Part shown: positions 37,157-46,550 of the stretch, piece after piece
How the letters are laid out: each line of letters opens with the position of its first letter
Position numbering within the stretch: position 1 is the stretch's first letter
NCBI GenBank assembly: GCA_002746115.1
Contig: NVXL01000006.1
Coordinates: 1-64,000, forward strand
Direction of reading: 5' to 3'
DNA length: 64,000 bases
From: Alteromonadaceae bacterium
GTDB taxonomy: Bacteria; Pseudomonadota; Gammaproteobacteria; Pseudomonadales; Cellvibrionaceae
Made by a program: the position numbers and the translations under genes
The notes under the pieces: generated by a model
Database searches by the model: none
Told to the model about the DNA's origin: nothing
What the model saw: the letters and a program-made list of their open reading frames with translations, nothing else

Positions 37157-39013
37157 TTATACATATTTGATTTCGCCATTAAGGCTGCGTGGGGTGGTGT
37201 GTTCTGTTTGGCCGCAAATTCGGCACTTTTTATCTCTTTGTTTGTTTTTCTTCTTAATCGTAACAGTTTTGCGTGTTCGTGTTTTGGATACGATACCTCC
37301 TCGCTTGGCCTTTGCTAATAGGCGAGATAGGTCAGTGAGTTTTTCGATTGCTTTTTCGATGTCCTCGATGTTTTTAACAAAAGCATTAAGTGCAGCTTCG
37401 GCTCTTTTTATTGTTTTTGCCACTTTTGCAGCTTTGCTACTCATCGCTGCAAACTTGGCCGCTAGCATTCCTACTCTGGCCGCAGCGCCTGACCCCGCAG
37501 ACAGAAAGGCTAGGAGTATTGTAAGAATTAGCTCAATAGCAACGTAGGCGCCGCCTTTTCCAACCATGTGCGAGTAAAAATTTGGCGGTACGGCCTCGAA
37601 AATTAATTGTAAGTAAGCGATAAATGTGAGAGCGGCATCGTGGTCTGCGATTAGCTCTAATACTAAGTGAAAATTTGGGTTGTTTTTAATTTCCTGCGCT
37701 ATTTCGGGGTGAATGTCCATGAGTGCATTGTCAATAAACAGCTCAACCTGATCGGCTCTACCGGCGGCGATATGTTCGGGAAGCGCTAAAATAGCCTCTT
37801 GATGCTTGATTAGTTTATTGGCAATTTCAATGCTTTCCCCAATAAAATCCATCGCATTATCGATATGCTCTTGGGTGCTATCTAGAAGCTCGCCACCTGC
37901 GGCATAAGCTTCGTCAACACCATCTTGAACTTTTTTGCTCCACCAGGTCCAGTTGCTTAGGTTTTCTGAATTTTCGTCGGCCCAATCCGAAGCTTCGTTA
38001 GCAGAGGTGACAATATTATCGTAAGTATCCGAGGCATAATCTGAGGCATAATCGAATGCCGCGGCTGTTGCGTCGCTAATAGTATTACCCAAACTTTGCC
38101 AAATTTCGGCTTCGAATAGGTCGCCTTGATCTTTTACCCAGCCGATGGTGCCTTCTGCTGTACCGTACTGTAAGCTAAGCAACACGGAGGCATAGCCGTA
38201 GTCGTCCCACTGCTCCTGAAAGCCTTTCATATCCTTTACAGTTGCTCGGTACGCACCATCGAGCAAGGCTTCGATCGATGCTCTCTGATCGCTAATGTCT
38301 TGCTCAATACCAGACTCACGAACAATTTCAACAACGGCTTGGCCAGCCGGAATGTCGGTAAGTACTGTAACGCCAGGCTCATCCGCTGTGGAGCTAGCTT
38401 CGTCGCTGAGGTAGGCGATGGTGTTGGTACCTTCGCCTTCATTTAGGGTGATATCTTCTGCAACTACCTCGCCGTTGACGGTGACTTTAACGTTCTCCGC
38501 TGGTATTGGTGTATTCCAGGGGTCATCGTAGTTGGCTTTGATTTTTAACCATGGAGGAACTTCTTCTGGTTCCCAAGGGTCGACCTGCTCATCGACAATT
38601 ATACTTGGCGAGGTCACGCTGCCTAATACCATACCGATGGTATTTACTTTATTCATTGTGCTGGTATCGAATGCGCGAACCACACCTTCGCCGTCGCATT
38701 TCACATCGAATGAATAACTGGTGAACTTTGTTTCGTCTGTTGTTTTGCTAGAGCAAACGCCTTTGGCTGTGCCGGGTTCATCCCCTGAGCATTTGGAGTG
38801 GCTGGAGCCTGCAAGTGAGGTTGGGTTGCCCTCGATACTGACGGTGGAAGAACCGTCGGCGAGTTTAGTGACTTGGCTAACGACAAAGTAGGGGATCGGT
38901 GGGGTAGATGTACCTATCGGCGTTTTACAAACGTCCGGCGCGGTACAAAGGGATTTGTCGCCACTGCCTTTATGGCTGAAATTCCTGCTATTGGCAAATA
39001 CGCTACGACCCAT
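37157..39013 (-). CDS. PAAR-like (DUF4150) T6SS spike/effector carrier
   Basis: 618 aa. The N-terminal ~130 residues carry the DUF4150 PAAR-like fold, including CTAPDVCKTPIGT and PIPY, the cysteine-rich cone tip that caps VgrG. The middle (~150-400) is an uncharacterised, acidic, Trp/Asp-rich region. Around 460-580 there are hydrophobic helices (VAIELILTILLAFLSAG) followed by a Lys/Ala-rich coiled coil, a layout seen in effectors with pre-toxin translocation segments. The last 40 residues have KCRICG and then stop, with no recognised toxin domain. The nuclease is encoded immediately downstream. Confidence 0.85.
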   Translation of the reverse strand: MGRSVFANSRNFSHKGSGDKSLCTAPDVCKTPIGTSTPPIPYFVVSQVTKLADGSSTVSIEGNPTSLAGSSHSKCSGDEPGTAKGVCSSKTTDETKFTSYSFDVKCDGEGVVRAFDTSTMNKVNTIGMVLGSVTSPSIIVDEQVDPWEPEEVPPWLKIKANYDDPWNTPIPAENVKVTVNGEVVAEDITLNEGEGTNTIAYLSDEASSTADEPGVTVLTDIPAGQAVVEIVRESGIEQDISDQRASIEALLDGAYRATVKDMKGFQEQWDDYGYASVLLSLQYGTAEGTIGWVKDQGDLFEAEIWQSLGNTISDATAAAFDYASDYASDTYDNIVTSANEASDWADENSENLSNWTWWSKKVQDGVDEAYAAGGELLDSTQEHIDNAMDFIGESIEIANKLIKHQEAILALPEHIAAGRADQVELFIDNALMDIHPEIAQEIKNNPNFHLVLELIADHDAALTFIAYLQLIFEAVPPNFYSHMVGKGGAYVAIELILTILLAFLSAGSGAAARVGMLAAKFAAMSSKAAKVAKTIKRAEAALNAFVKNIEDIEKAIEKLTDLSRLLAKAKRGGIVSKTRTRKTVTIKKKNKQRDKKCRICGQTEHTTPRSLNGEIKYV

Positions 39014-39025
39014 AAAAAACTCCTG

Positions 39026-40096
39026 TTAATGTTTTGCAACGCAGAGCGCTGCCCTTTGGCCTGAGTCGGATGAACAATACACCAGTGATGCAGGAGCTGT
39101 ATTCGTGTTTGAGGCCGCAAGTGCGGTGGCCACGAGGCCATATGCAGCCCCTAAATCGCCAAAATACTCCGCAGGGCTTATAACCTTGGGGTTTTGTTGG
39201 AGTGATTGGCCACAGCGAATTAAAGCCACGCTTAATTCTTTTGTGTAGTGCATCTCTCCCGTTTGTGAGCTAAAAATAGTGCTTATTGGGTGAGGGCAGG
39301 CCGACAAGGCTTGCTGCATTGCTTTGGCTAACGCTTCTGCTGTATACGGCTCTTTTGACATAAGGTGGCCTTTTTCAAACATTAAACCGGGGCGGTGTAT
39401 TTCAGCTATATTTGGCTTTTTATTGGTATCGCTTGCGGCATTGTTAGTGGTGTTGCTAGTCGTGCCGGGGCTGTGAAGTAACAAAAATGCGGCACCTTCT
39501 CCGGGAGCAAAACCGTCCATCGTTTGGGATGTTAACAAGCGACGTTTCTCGGATAAATATAACATGGTACGGTAATCGTAGAAACTGTCTACAGCGCCGA
39601 CAAGCGCATACTGTGCGCCACTACTCTCTAAGTAGCGAAAAGCGGTTTCGATAGCCTCGATGGCGCCTGCGCGTCCGGTGTTAAGTATACGACTGCAGCT
39701 GGGGTCAAAAGCATCACCGCTATGTGAGTTCAAATTATCGAAAAAAACTTTATTTATGCTAGGGCGGTCGAGGTAAATTTCGGGGCCAGCTAAAAACAAT
39801 GCGAGTGGCCCGTCGGGTAGGGGGCAGGATAAATTATCGAGAGCGGCTGCAGCTAATGTAAGCATACGCGCCTGCCGGTCGTCTAGGTCATCACCACAGT
39901 CGACGGGTTTATTTTGGTTGATGGCCACTTCAGGCACTGTGGTCATGCGCAATAAATTGTGGGGCTCATCGAATACGTCAACCATCTCGTATGCGCTGAT
40001 GCCGGTGGCGATATTGGCCTCGGTCATTTCAACACCTAAACCTAGTGGATTTATAATGCCTGAGCCGAGCACTTGCAGTTTACTTAATGTGTTCAT
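39026..40096 (-). CDS. Ketosynthase/thiolase-fold protein lacking catalytic Cys, T6SS-associated
   Basis: 356 aa. The beta-ketoacyl-synthase fold is visible: GSGIINPLG at the start, YALVGAVDSFYDY in the middle, FAPGEGAAFLLL, and GDLGAAYGL near the end. The active-site Cys region reads LNTGRAGAIEAIE, with no Cys, so it cannot be a standard condensing enzyme. The start overlaps the stop of the HEAT-like gene. Similar thiolase-like proteins occur beside PAAR effectors in other T6SS loci (from memory, the Tse7 locus of P. aeruginosa), where they are thought to help deliver the effector. Confidence 0.78.
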   Translation of the reverse strand: MNTLSKLQVLGSGIINPLGLGVEMTEANIATGISAYEMVDVFDEPHNLLRMTTVPEVAINQNKPVDCGDDLDDRQARMLTLAAAALDNLSCPLPDGPLALFLAGPEIYLDRPSINKVFFDNLNSHSGDAFDPSCSRILNTGRAGAIEAIETAFRYLESSGAQYALVGAVDSFYDYRTMLYLSEKRRLLTSQTMDGFAPGEGAAFLLLHSPGTTSNTTNNAASDTNKKPNIAEIHRPGLMFEKGHLMSKEPYTAEALAKAMQQALSACPHPISTIFSSQTGEMHYTKELSVALIRCGQSLQQNPKVISPAEYFGDLGAAYGLVATALAASNTNTAPASLVYCSSDSGQRAALCVAKH

Positions 40097-41397
40097 GCTG
40101 AAGACCCCGGATGAGAGGCGTGATTCGGGATTATCATTTTACAGGTACTGGCTTTGATATTAGGTAATATTGTTTGCGGGTTTAGCAGGGCAAGCTCAAG
40201 TGCTGCGTCGTGGCGATGGCACTGGTTTGCGTGTTTTAAGACCGATTGCAAATGCGTCGCGTCTATTGGGCGACCAAGTAAATACCGAGTGCCATTGACA
40301 AAACCGCCTTGCCAGCCTTGCCAGGCGGCTGCAATTTTTTCTGCGTCGGGCCAAGGCAGGTGCTCGTCTTTTAAAGCTTCATCCATGTCCTCAGGCTCCG
40401 CCGCGATACGTTCTTCGAGGCTGGGAACTTCGCTAGTGAGCGCCTGTTCTTCTAAGTCGATACCCGTAATAGTGGTAAATGCTTGGGCGCAAATGCGTGC
40501 ATTTGACTGTGTTTTCATACTATTAATGAGCCAGGGAATGACTTGCGGATCTCCGAGAGCTGCGGATGCTTGCACTAATTGTCGGAACTGATCAGGCTGG
40601 GCTGAGAGTTTACTGATCCACTTTCGGGCGTCATTTGGGGGTAGTATTCTTAACAGAATATCAATGGCTTTTAGTTGTAATGACCCAAGTTGCATTGCAA
40701 TGGTTGTGAGTTTTTCGAGCGCAGCTCGTCCGCCGTTGAGTATGTTAGACCAGTAGGCCCAAAATGCGATTTCTTCATCCTCAGCGCCCATCCCTCGTGC
40801 AATAGCAATTTGTAAATCGTGACGTTTTAACTCACCAGTTAAACGCAGTGCGCGCGTGTAAAGTGCTTTGTCCTCAATGCAATCATCTCGATTGAGTAAT
40901 TGATCAAGGTAGTCTCCGGGGTTGATACGTCTAACACTTAAGATGGTTAATGCGAGTTGTTTGTGCCGTAAGTCTTTGCTTGCAAGAAATTTACTTAGCC
41001 AGCTTTTTGTGGTGTTATTGGGCAGCCAGGTTAATGCGGAGGAGGCGCTTTGGATATGTGCGGTGCTAAGTATGGCGACCTCGGTGGCTTGTTGTATCTT
41101 TTTCACATCACCGCTAATAAAAGCCAGAATAATTAATATGAAAACATCACTAGGGAAGCCGTCTTGTGCGGTATTAAACGCGGCTGTCCATGCGTCTTCA
41201 CTATGGAGTAACAGGGCGCTGATGTGTTTGTTGATTCGGGTGTCGAGTTTATGCAAACTGGCCTGGTTATGGTGGGCTTGCTTGGTGGCGGCTGAACGCA
41301 AAAGCCAAAGAGATGAGGCCTCATCAACTTGTGTGGCAATGAGTTGGGCAAACGGGTTGGCGCGTTTGCGTTTTTTTAAAGGCGCAGTGTTAGTCAT
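40093..41397 (-). CDS. HEAT-like helical-repeat protein (TIGR02270-like), T6SS-associated
   Basis: 434 aa, all-alpha, with repeating amphipathic helices (such as KQLALTILSVRR and LQLKAIDILLRI) that fit HEAT/ARM-type repeats, and a C-terminal region with WQGWQGGFVNGTRYLLG. It resembles the TIGR02270 family encoded near T6SS effector genes. It has no signal peptide. A four-base overlap couples it to the ketosynthase-fold gene. I infer a scaffold or chaperone for loading the PAAR-like protein. Confidence 0.75.
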   Translation of the reverse strand: MTNTAPLKKRKRANPFAQLIATQVDEASSLWLLRSAATKQAHHNQASLHKLDTRINKHISALLLHSEDAWTAAFNTAQDGFPSDVFILIILAFISGDVKKIQQATEVAILSTAHIQSASSALTWLPNNTTKSWLSKFLASKDLRHKQLALTILSVRRINPGDYLDQLLNRDDCIEDKALYTRALRLTGELKRHDLQIAIARGMGAEDEEIAFWAYWSNILNGGRAALEKLTTIAMQLGSLQLKAIDILLRILPPNDARKWISKLSAQPDQFRQLVQASAALGDPQVIPWLINSMKTQSNARICAQAFTTITGIDLEEQALTSEVPSLEERIAAEPEDMDEALKDEHLPWPDAEKIAAAWQGWQGGFVNGTRYLLGRPIDATHLQSVLKHANQCHRHDAALELALLNPQTILPNIKASTCKMIIPNHASHPGSSA

Positions 41398-41476
41398 AGG
41401 TTAAGGATTACGGCTGTTTATGTATGCGTTCATTAATACTATGTGTGGGTTCATTAATAAATCGGCTCTTGGCGCA

Positions 41477-42487
41477 CTAGGCTTGAGCCGCTCCTCGATT
41501 GAGGTTGACCTGAACTTCTCGAACGTTCGCAATACGGTTGCCTAGGGTGTAACTGCTGTGCCAGGTTATACGTAAGATTAGATCGCTGACTTCGACGGTT
41601 AAGGTCTCCAGTGCAAAGCGAAGTTTTTCGGGCCCTTGTCCGCCGACGAGAACCACCCCTTGGAGGCTAAGTGCAGGCAGTGTAAATTGGACGACCCCTT
41701 TTGGGTGCATATTAACTATTTTTACCGGCTCGTTACCCAGTAAGTGAGCGGGGTATATTAAGCCGGGTGAGGCTGAATTTTGAAATTGTGGGTTGTAGTC
41801 TGTCGGGAGGTAAGGTGCCCGCTGACTTTGCCAGTGCTCGTCATAAGTGCCCCCTAAATTGGCGCGCGGCATCCAATGTGGCGCGCGGCAGCCAAACCCT
41901 GCGGGTTCGGGGCGATGCGAGATGTCTTGAATTAACTGTTTGGGGTCTTCAATGTTAGGCAGTTCTTGACCGTGCATTTCTGTCCGTGTTTGCTTACCAC
42001 GATAACCTTTGCCTACCGGGTTTCGTCGTTCCAGCGATTTTATCTTCCCGTCAACAAGGTGTTGGCCGCCAAAGGCATTTTCGTAGCTTAGCGATAAGGA
42101 TTCAAAGCTTTCTGCTGGGCTAATATAGCCATTGTTCCAATAGCGATTGCCAAAGACGCGCAGGACTTTTTGAATATTTCCGACGGAAACACCCACGTCA
42201 ATTTGTTTGGTGGGGACATAGTCTGGCGCGCAGGCTTGGCCGATGATATTAATATCAGTGAAGGGCTTTCCCTGGTGAAATTCATTGGGGTGTTTTAAAC
42301 TGGAGTTACTGGGGTCATCCCAATATTCATCGCCCGATTGAGGGGGAATTTGTTCGTCTGCTAATGTCCAGCGCGAGCCAATATTAAAGGATGCTTTTAC
42401 GAGGGTGTGCAGGGTGTCTATGCCTTGAATATTAGGCATGACAAACAATTGCGAGGCAAAAGGCGTTTTGTTAATGAGTTGCATCAT
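41477..42487 (-). CDS. DUF2169 T6SS effector adaptor
   Basis: 336 aa. The N-terminus MQLINKTPFASQLFVMPNIQGIDTLHTLVKASFNI is characteristic of DUF2169, as are YENAFGG and NPVGKGYRG. DUF2169 proteins are known adaptors that stabilise and load DUF4150 PAAR-like effectors onto VgrG (Agrobacterium work). ATG 42484 is an equally good start. It lies between the DUF6484 protein and the HEAT-like gene on one strand, 80 bases upstream of the latter. Confidence 0.88.
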   Translation of the reverse strand: MMQLINKTPFASQLFVMPNIQGIDTLHTLVKASFNIGSRWTLADEQIPPQSGDEYWDDPSNSSLKHPNEFHQGKPFTDINIIGQACAPDYVPTKQIDVGVSVGNIQKVLRVFGNRYWNNGYISPAESFESLSLSYENAFGGQHLVDGKIKSLERRNPVGKGYRGKQTRTEMHGQELPNIEDPKQLIQDISHRPEPAGFGCRAPHWMPRANLGGTYDEHWQSQRAPYLPTDYNPQFQNSASPGLIYPAHLLGNEPVKIVNMHPKGVVQFTLPALSLQGVVLVGGQGPEKLRFALETLTVEVSDLILRITWHSSYTLGNRIANVREVQVNLNRGAAQA

Positions 42488-42540
42488 AGCGAGGGCGGTT
42501 TTATCTGTTGCCGGTATAAACCAGTTTGAGCCATAAGGCG

Positions 42541-43086
42541 TTAATTCACTTGTACTGAGCCGCCAAGAATACGGTTGAGGCCTGTCGCTTGGTTAACAAT
42601 GTATTTACCACGGATGAGTATCTTGCCGTTCTTTTTAAGTGTAATGCTGGATTCTCCACAGCGTAATACGATTTCTTCTTCGCCTATGATTTCGGTTTTT
42701 TTCCCGTCAACGAAAGCGATATTGGCTTGGTTTTTTTGCTCGTCATCGTGGTGACTATGCGCTGGGTTTACTTCTGTTTGTTTCTCGGCTAGATGAATAG
42801 CGTCTTCGAGTGGGTTATTAATTAACCCGATAATAATTGGGCGAGTAGGGTCAGCGTTTATAAACATCATCGCCAACTGGCGGCCAATATGTTGTTGTGA
42901 AAGGCTGATAGTTGCGATTGCGGTGATAGGTGAGTTGGTACTATCGGGTGATTTAACCAGGGGGGAGCCGTTGCTATCAAAACCACAAAGCGTTGCAATC
43001 GTAAGGTCGTGTCGCAAAGGCGCAGGTAAGGCGCACTCTGAGCTTGTTAATTCTTCGGGTGAGTGCGTAAATTGTTTGTCACTCAT
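42541..43086 (-). CDS. DUF6484-type protein, T6SS spike accessory
   Basis: 181 aa. It has an OB-like part (VKSPDSTNSPITAIATISLS, RPIIIGLINNP) reminiscent of the gp5 OB domain of VgrG, then a beta-rich C-terminus (IVLRCGESSITLKKNGKILIRG) similar to the end of VgrG spikes. This matches DUF6484 proteins commonly encoded just after vgrG. It follows vgrG by 91 bases. Its function is undetermined; it may extend or modify the spike. Confidence 0.75.
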   Translation of the reverse strand: MSDKQFTHSPEELTSSECALPAPLRHDLTIATLCGFDSNGSPLVKSPDSTNSPITAIATISLSQQHIGRQLAMMFINADPTRPIIIGLINNPLEDAIHLAEKQTEVNPAHSHHDDEQKNQANIAFVDGKKTEIIGEEEIVLRCGESSITLKKNGKILIRGKYIVNQATGLNRILGGSVQVN

Positions 43087-43177
43087 ATATCACCTTTTGT
43101 TTGCACTCTTTGTTTGTACTCAATATGTTGTGGCAGTATTGGCTATCGTAGTTTTAACTGCCGAACGCTTGTTTGAC

Positions 43178-45271
43178 TTAGTTCGCTTTAACTTGACTAC
43201 CTTTGATGACGACATTGCCTGAACCTTTCACGTTAATGTTGGCGCCCTGGATGGTAATGTCGCCATTGGATTTCATTAAAATTTTGGCTGAGCCAGTTTT
43301 AAATAGTATTTCATCATCGGCTTCTAGTGCAATTTTCTTAGCCGTTAAACGGTATTCTTTGGTCACGGTCTCGCGGTATTGTCCGCCTACGGTTTCGGAT
43401 AAATTTTTGGTAACGTCGATCGTCATGTCTTTACCCACGCTTTCGGTGTGGTTGTCGGCAATGTCGATTGTGATGTTTTTACCGACACTAAATGCATGGT
43501 TATCAGCAACGTCTATTGTGGAGTTTTTACCGATACTTTCTTCGTGGTTCTCACCAACGGTAATACGGACATTTTTACCAATAGTTTCGGCGTGATTTTC
43601 ACCGACGTCGATGGTTTTGTTTTTGCCGATAACTTCTGTCTGGTTATTGTCGACGGTTTTATTGCGATCGTGCTGGATATTTGAGTTTTCATCGTGAACG
43701 ACAGTTTTTGTACGGTCGTTTTCAACCAGTAAAGTCTCGTCGTTTTCGACTTCTGTATCTAGGTTTTTTTCGGCGTGCACATAAATTTGCTCAGCACCTG
43801 TGGCATCGTCGAAGCGAAGCTCGTTGGAGTTCTGGCCACTGCCGTTTTTACTGGATCGAGTGCGGATACCACTTTGTGTTTTAGATCCAAATGGTGGACT
43901 GTTGCGTCCGTTGTATACCGTACCGGTAATAATGGGTCTGTCTGGATCGCCATCAATAAAATCGACAATGACTTCGTGCCCTATACGCGGAATAAACGAG
44001 CTGCCCCAACCGTTGCCAGCCCAAAATTGCATGACGCGGATAAAGCAGGTGGTGTTTTCGTCTTGCACGCCGTCGCGATCCCAATAAAACTGGACTTTAA
44101 CGCGATTCATGGCATCGACGTAAATTTCTTCGCCGCTGGGACCTGTGACGATGGCGGATTGTGGCCCACGCATGTAAGGTCGCTTGTGACGCTGTTGCGG
44201 GCGAAAATGTACGTCGGACGGGATGCAGGTATAGTTGTTAAGGTAGCTGCTGCCGGCGTTGGAGCCTTCGGATTTGTGTGACTCATCGTAAGCATCGTGA
44301 TGAATACTTGTGATGATATATTCACCTTGTTGTGCGCTGCTCTCGTGTTTCGCGAGTCTAAATTTGGCGCCAGCATAAAAGGTACTGCAATCGCTGGTGG
44401 CACTAATGGTGTCTATGTCGGCTTCTTCGGCCTCTTGGCGAATACGGGCGGTTGGATCGCCTGTGGCAAAGTCATGCATGGCGGCGTATTCGTAATGTTC
44501 GAATTTTGCATTATTAGCAAAGCTCGATGTGGTGGTGGTGTTAGCGTATAACCTGCGAGAGGGCTCGTGAAAGTTATAATCGCTCAGTGTCCACTGGCCT
44601 TTTTTGAAGTTTGCGCTGCGCTGCCAGCGAGAAATTTGCTCTTTTGGCGAGGAGCCTTTGGTGTATTCTAGGTCGGTTTGAGGGGCATCTTCGTAAGCGT
44701 TGGCTTGATCTACGAGAATTAAGTCGTGTTTGCCTGCTTCATGCTTAAAATAGTAGGCAATGCCTTCTTCTTCTAGTAAACGTGAAACAAAGTGTAAGTC
44801 GCTCTCGTTATGCTGAACACAGTATTCGCGAACGGCGCCGCCTGCAGCGCGATATTGGTAATCGCTAAAACCGTAATCGGAAAAAATTTTAGTGATGATA
44901 TCTTGGGCTGTCTTTTCTTGGAATATACGATGATTGTTTGTGCGCGATAAAAACCACATCCAAGGCACCATGGTTAATCGGTACTCGCGATAATTATGAC
45001 TATTGATTTCGCCATAAGAAAATGCGCGTATAAAACCGTGAAAAGTGCGTTGATGCTCGTCTTGGAGGGTGACGGTACCGCTTTTGCCAACGATGGTGTC
45101 AGGTGCAATTTCCTGATTCTCAGACATGACGCATATCTGAAATTCAAATAGATCCGATATGTACTCACTACCACTAAATGACGTTAATATTAGTGCGTCA
45201 GTACCGAGCGAAAAATCGCTGATTGCGATTGACCTATTTTCTTGCGTAATGCTCATTGAGCGAGATTCCAT
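43178..45271 (-). CDS. vgrG: T6SS spike protein VgrG (TssI)
   Basis: 697 aa from ATG 45271; ATG 45256 (MSITQENRS) is an alternative. gp27-like region ~1-340, gp5-type OB domain ~370-460 (FYWDRDGVQDENTTCFIRVMQ, GSSFIPRIGHEVIVDF). From about 525 to 650 there is a run of Asn/His/Glu repeats, such as ENHAETIGKN and ENHEESIGKN, with a ~16-residue period that builds the triple beta-helix needle. There is no extra C-terminal effector domain, so cargo must be carried by the PAAR-like or other partners. It trimerises to puncture the target cell. Confidence 0.97.
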   Translation of the reverse strand: MESRSMSITQENRSIAISDFSLGTDALILTSFSGSEYISDLFEFQICVMSENQEIAPDTIVGKSGTVTLQDEHQRTFHGFIRAFSYGEINSHNYREYRLTMVPWMWFLSRTNNHRIFQEKTAQDIITKIFSDYGFSDYQYRAAGGAVREYCVQHNESDLHFVSRLLEEEGIAYYFKHEAGKHDLILVDQANAYEDAPQTDLEYTKGSSPKEQISRWQRSANFKKGQWTLSDYNFHEPSRRLYANTTTTSSFANNAKFEHYEYAAMHDFATGDPTARIRQEAEEADIDTISATSDCSTFYAGAKFRLAKHESSAQQGEYIITSIHHDAYDESHKSEGSNAGSSYLNNYTCIPSDVHFRPQQRHKRPYMRGPQSAIVTGPSGEEIYVDAMNRVKVQFYWDRDGVQDENTTCFIRVMQFWAGNGWGSSFIPRIGHEVIVDFIDGDPDRPIITGTVYNGRNSPPFGSKTQSGIRTRSSKNGSGQNSNELRFDDATGAEQIYVHAEKNLDTEVENDETLLVENDRTKTVVHDENSNIQHDRNKTVDNNQTEVIGKNKTIDVGENHAETIGKNVRITVGENHEESIGKNSTIDVADNHAFSVGKNITIDIADNHTESVGKDMTIDVTKNLSETVGGQYRETVTKEYRLTAKKIALEADDEILFKTGSAKILMKSNGDITIQGANINVKGSGNVVIKGSQVKAN

Positions 45272-45405
45272 TATTTGGCGATAGTTTAGCTATTGCGGCT
45301 TAACTATTGCTGTTTAACCATTAAATTTGTTAACCCATTATATGGGTTTAGCTGGAGCCGTGCGTTAACCGGGTCTTGTTTTAGCTAATAGCCTAAACAC
45401 AAAAT

Positions 45406-45438
45406 AGGGCAGTTGGTACGTGTGACCAAAACTGCCCT
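45406..45438 (-). terminator. Hairpin downstream of hcp, probable terminator
   Basis: The arms AGGGCAGTT (45406-45414) and AACTGCCCT (45430-45438) are perfectly complementary around a 15-base loop. On the minus strand it is followed by ATTTTGTGTTT, a modest T-rich tail. It lies 39 bases after the hcp stop and before vgrG, so it may uncouple abundant hcp message from vgrG. Confidence 0.65.
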
Positions 45439-45476
45439 TTTCGCATGCTGGTTCAGAAGAACCGCGTGGTCGATAC

Positions 45477-45956
45477 TTAGCCTGGAGTACCAGTAGTAAG
45501 ATCGTAGAATACCACTTGCTTGCTTGCGCCTTTGTTGGTCTTATCGTAATCGTGGTAAGACACTTCGATTTTAGCGTAGCTCAACTGGATTGACTCCATT
45601 GGGTCGCCGTCGCCATCAGCAGAGATTGAGTAACCGCTAATGATACAATCAGTAAGTGTGTAGTTCATGTACTCAACTAGGCTATCTGAACCAGTTTGTA
45701 CGAACTTGAACATGAAAGTTTTACCAGCAGCACCAGTCACAGCGTCTTTAAACAAAGCAGTTGCTGAGTTATCAGTTTTGTGAGTGAAGCTGATTTCGCT
45801 TAAGCTTGGACGAGATGCTTCACGGTTAGCCAAGTTACCAGGCTCCATGGTTACCATACGTGATACGCCAAATTGGAATGCGTCAACGCGGATGTGTTTC
45901 TCGTAACCCTTTGCGGTAGCATTACCGTCGATGCCGTCGGCTAATAGAAAGATCAT
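45477..45956 (-). CDS. hcp: T6SS tube protein Hcp (TssD)
   Basis: 159 aa. Typical Hcp1 fold: MIFLLADGIDGNATAKGYEKHIRVDAFQFGV at the start, SEISFTHKTDNSATALFKDAV in the middle, ESIQLSYAKIEVSYHDYD near the end. The ribosome binding site AAGGA lies seven bases before the ATG. It forms hexameric rings stacked into the secreted inner tube. It stands as its own transcription unit, with a 594-base empty region upstream and a terminator downstream. Confidence 0.97.
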   Translation of the reverse strand: MIFLLADGIDGNATAKGYEKHIRVDAFQFGVSRMVTMEPGNLANREASRPSLSEISFTHKTDNSATALFKDAVTGAAGKTFMFKFVQTGSDSLVEYMNYTLTDCIISGYSISADGDGDPMESIQLSYAKIEVSYHDYDKTNKGASKQVVFYDLTTGTPG

Positions 45957-46550
45957 TTTATGTTCCTTTTAATTTAGATGTGGTGTCTTGCGAGTGATGT
46001 AAAAAATAAGATTACTGGTAGAGCCTTATAATACTTTTTCGGTAAACCGGGTTTTGGAATATTTGTTCCGCAACGAGATGTCACCTGTGAAAAGTTGTTA
46101 AATAAGTACACTACTTGAATACTTGCTGCCATCAGTAGGCCGCTGCAGCATGACTGCCTTAACCTGTTAACTCTTGGAAGCTGGCCGTATTAAAACACCT
46201 TTTTTTTGTTATGGAAAGCGGGCGAGGGTAGCGCGGAACTCCCCATATGCTGGGGCAAAATTTGACGATTTTTGGAGTCTTAGGGCTGCTAAGCTATTGA
46301 TATATAGATAATATATACTTTGTTGTTTTGGGCGCAAAAGATGTCGGATGTTGCGTGTATTCGCATGTGTTTTTGTGACTTACGACGCTTTTTTCTTGGA
46401 AAATTTAACTTATATGTCGCGGAAATTAGAATTGCTAGATTTGAAGTCGGAGAATTGTATAAATTTCAATCAAGAATTGTGCCTCTCAATGAGCTTACTG
46501 CAGTTTAAGGAGGTTCTAATAGGGTTTAATTGGGTGTTATTTGAACTTGT
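45957..46550. other. Intergenic region upstream of hcp
   Basis: 594 bases without a supported gene. It must hold the hcp promoter, read leftward, but I could not place a convincing one: TATTAT at about 46030 on the minus strand has no good -35, and a GG/GC pair near 46085 has the wrong spacing for sigma-54. The AT-rich part (about 46300-46500) has two overlapping plus-strand reading frames with no ribosome binding sites or domains. A long leader for hcp is possible. Confidence 0.5.

Noticed and set aside
43440-43700. Repetitive DNA that could suggest a CRISPR or satellite array
   Set aside because: It is in frame in vgrG and encodes the needle repeats; units vary and there are no spacers.
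46070-46100. Possible sigma-54 promoter for hcp
   Set aside because: The GG and GC pairs on the minus strand are two bases too far apart for a -24/-12 element.
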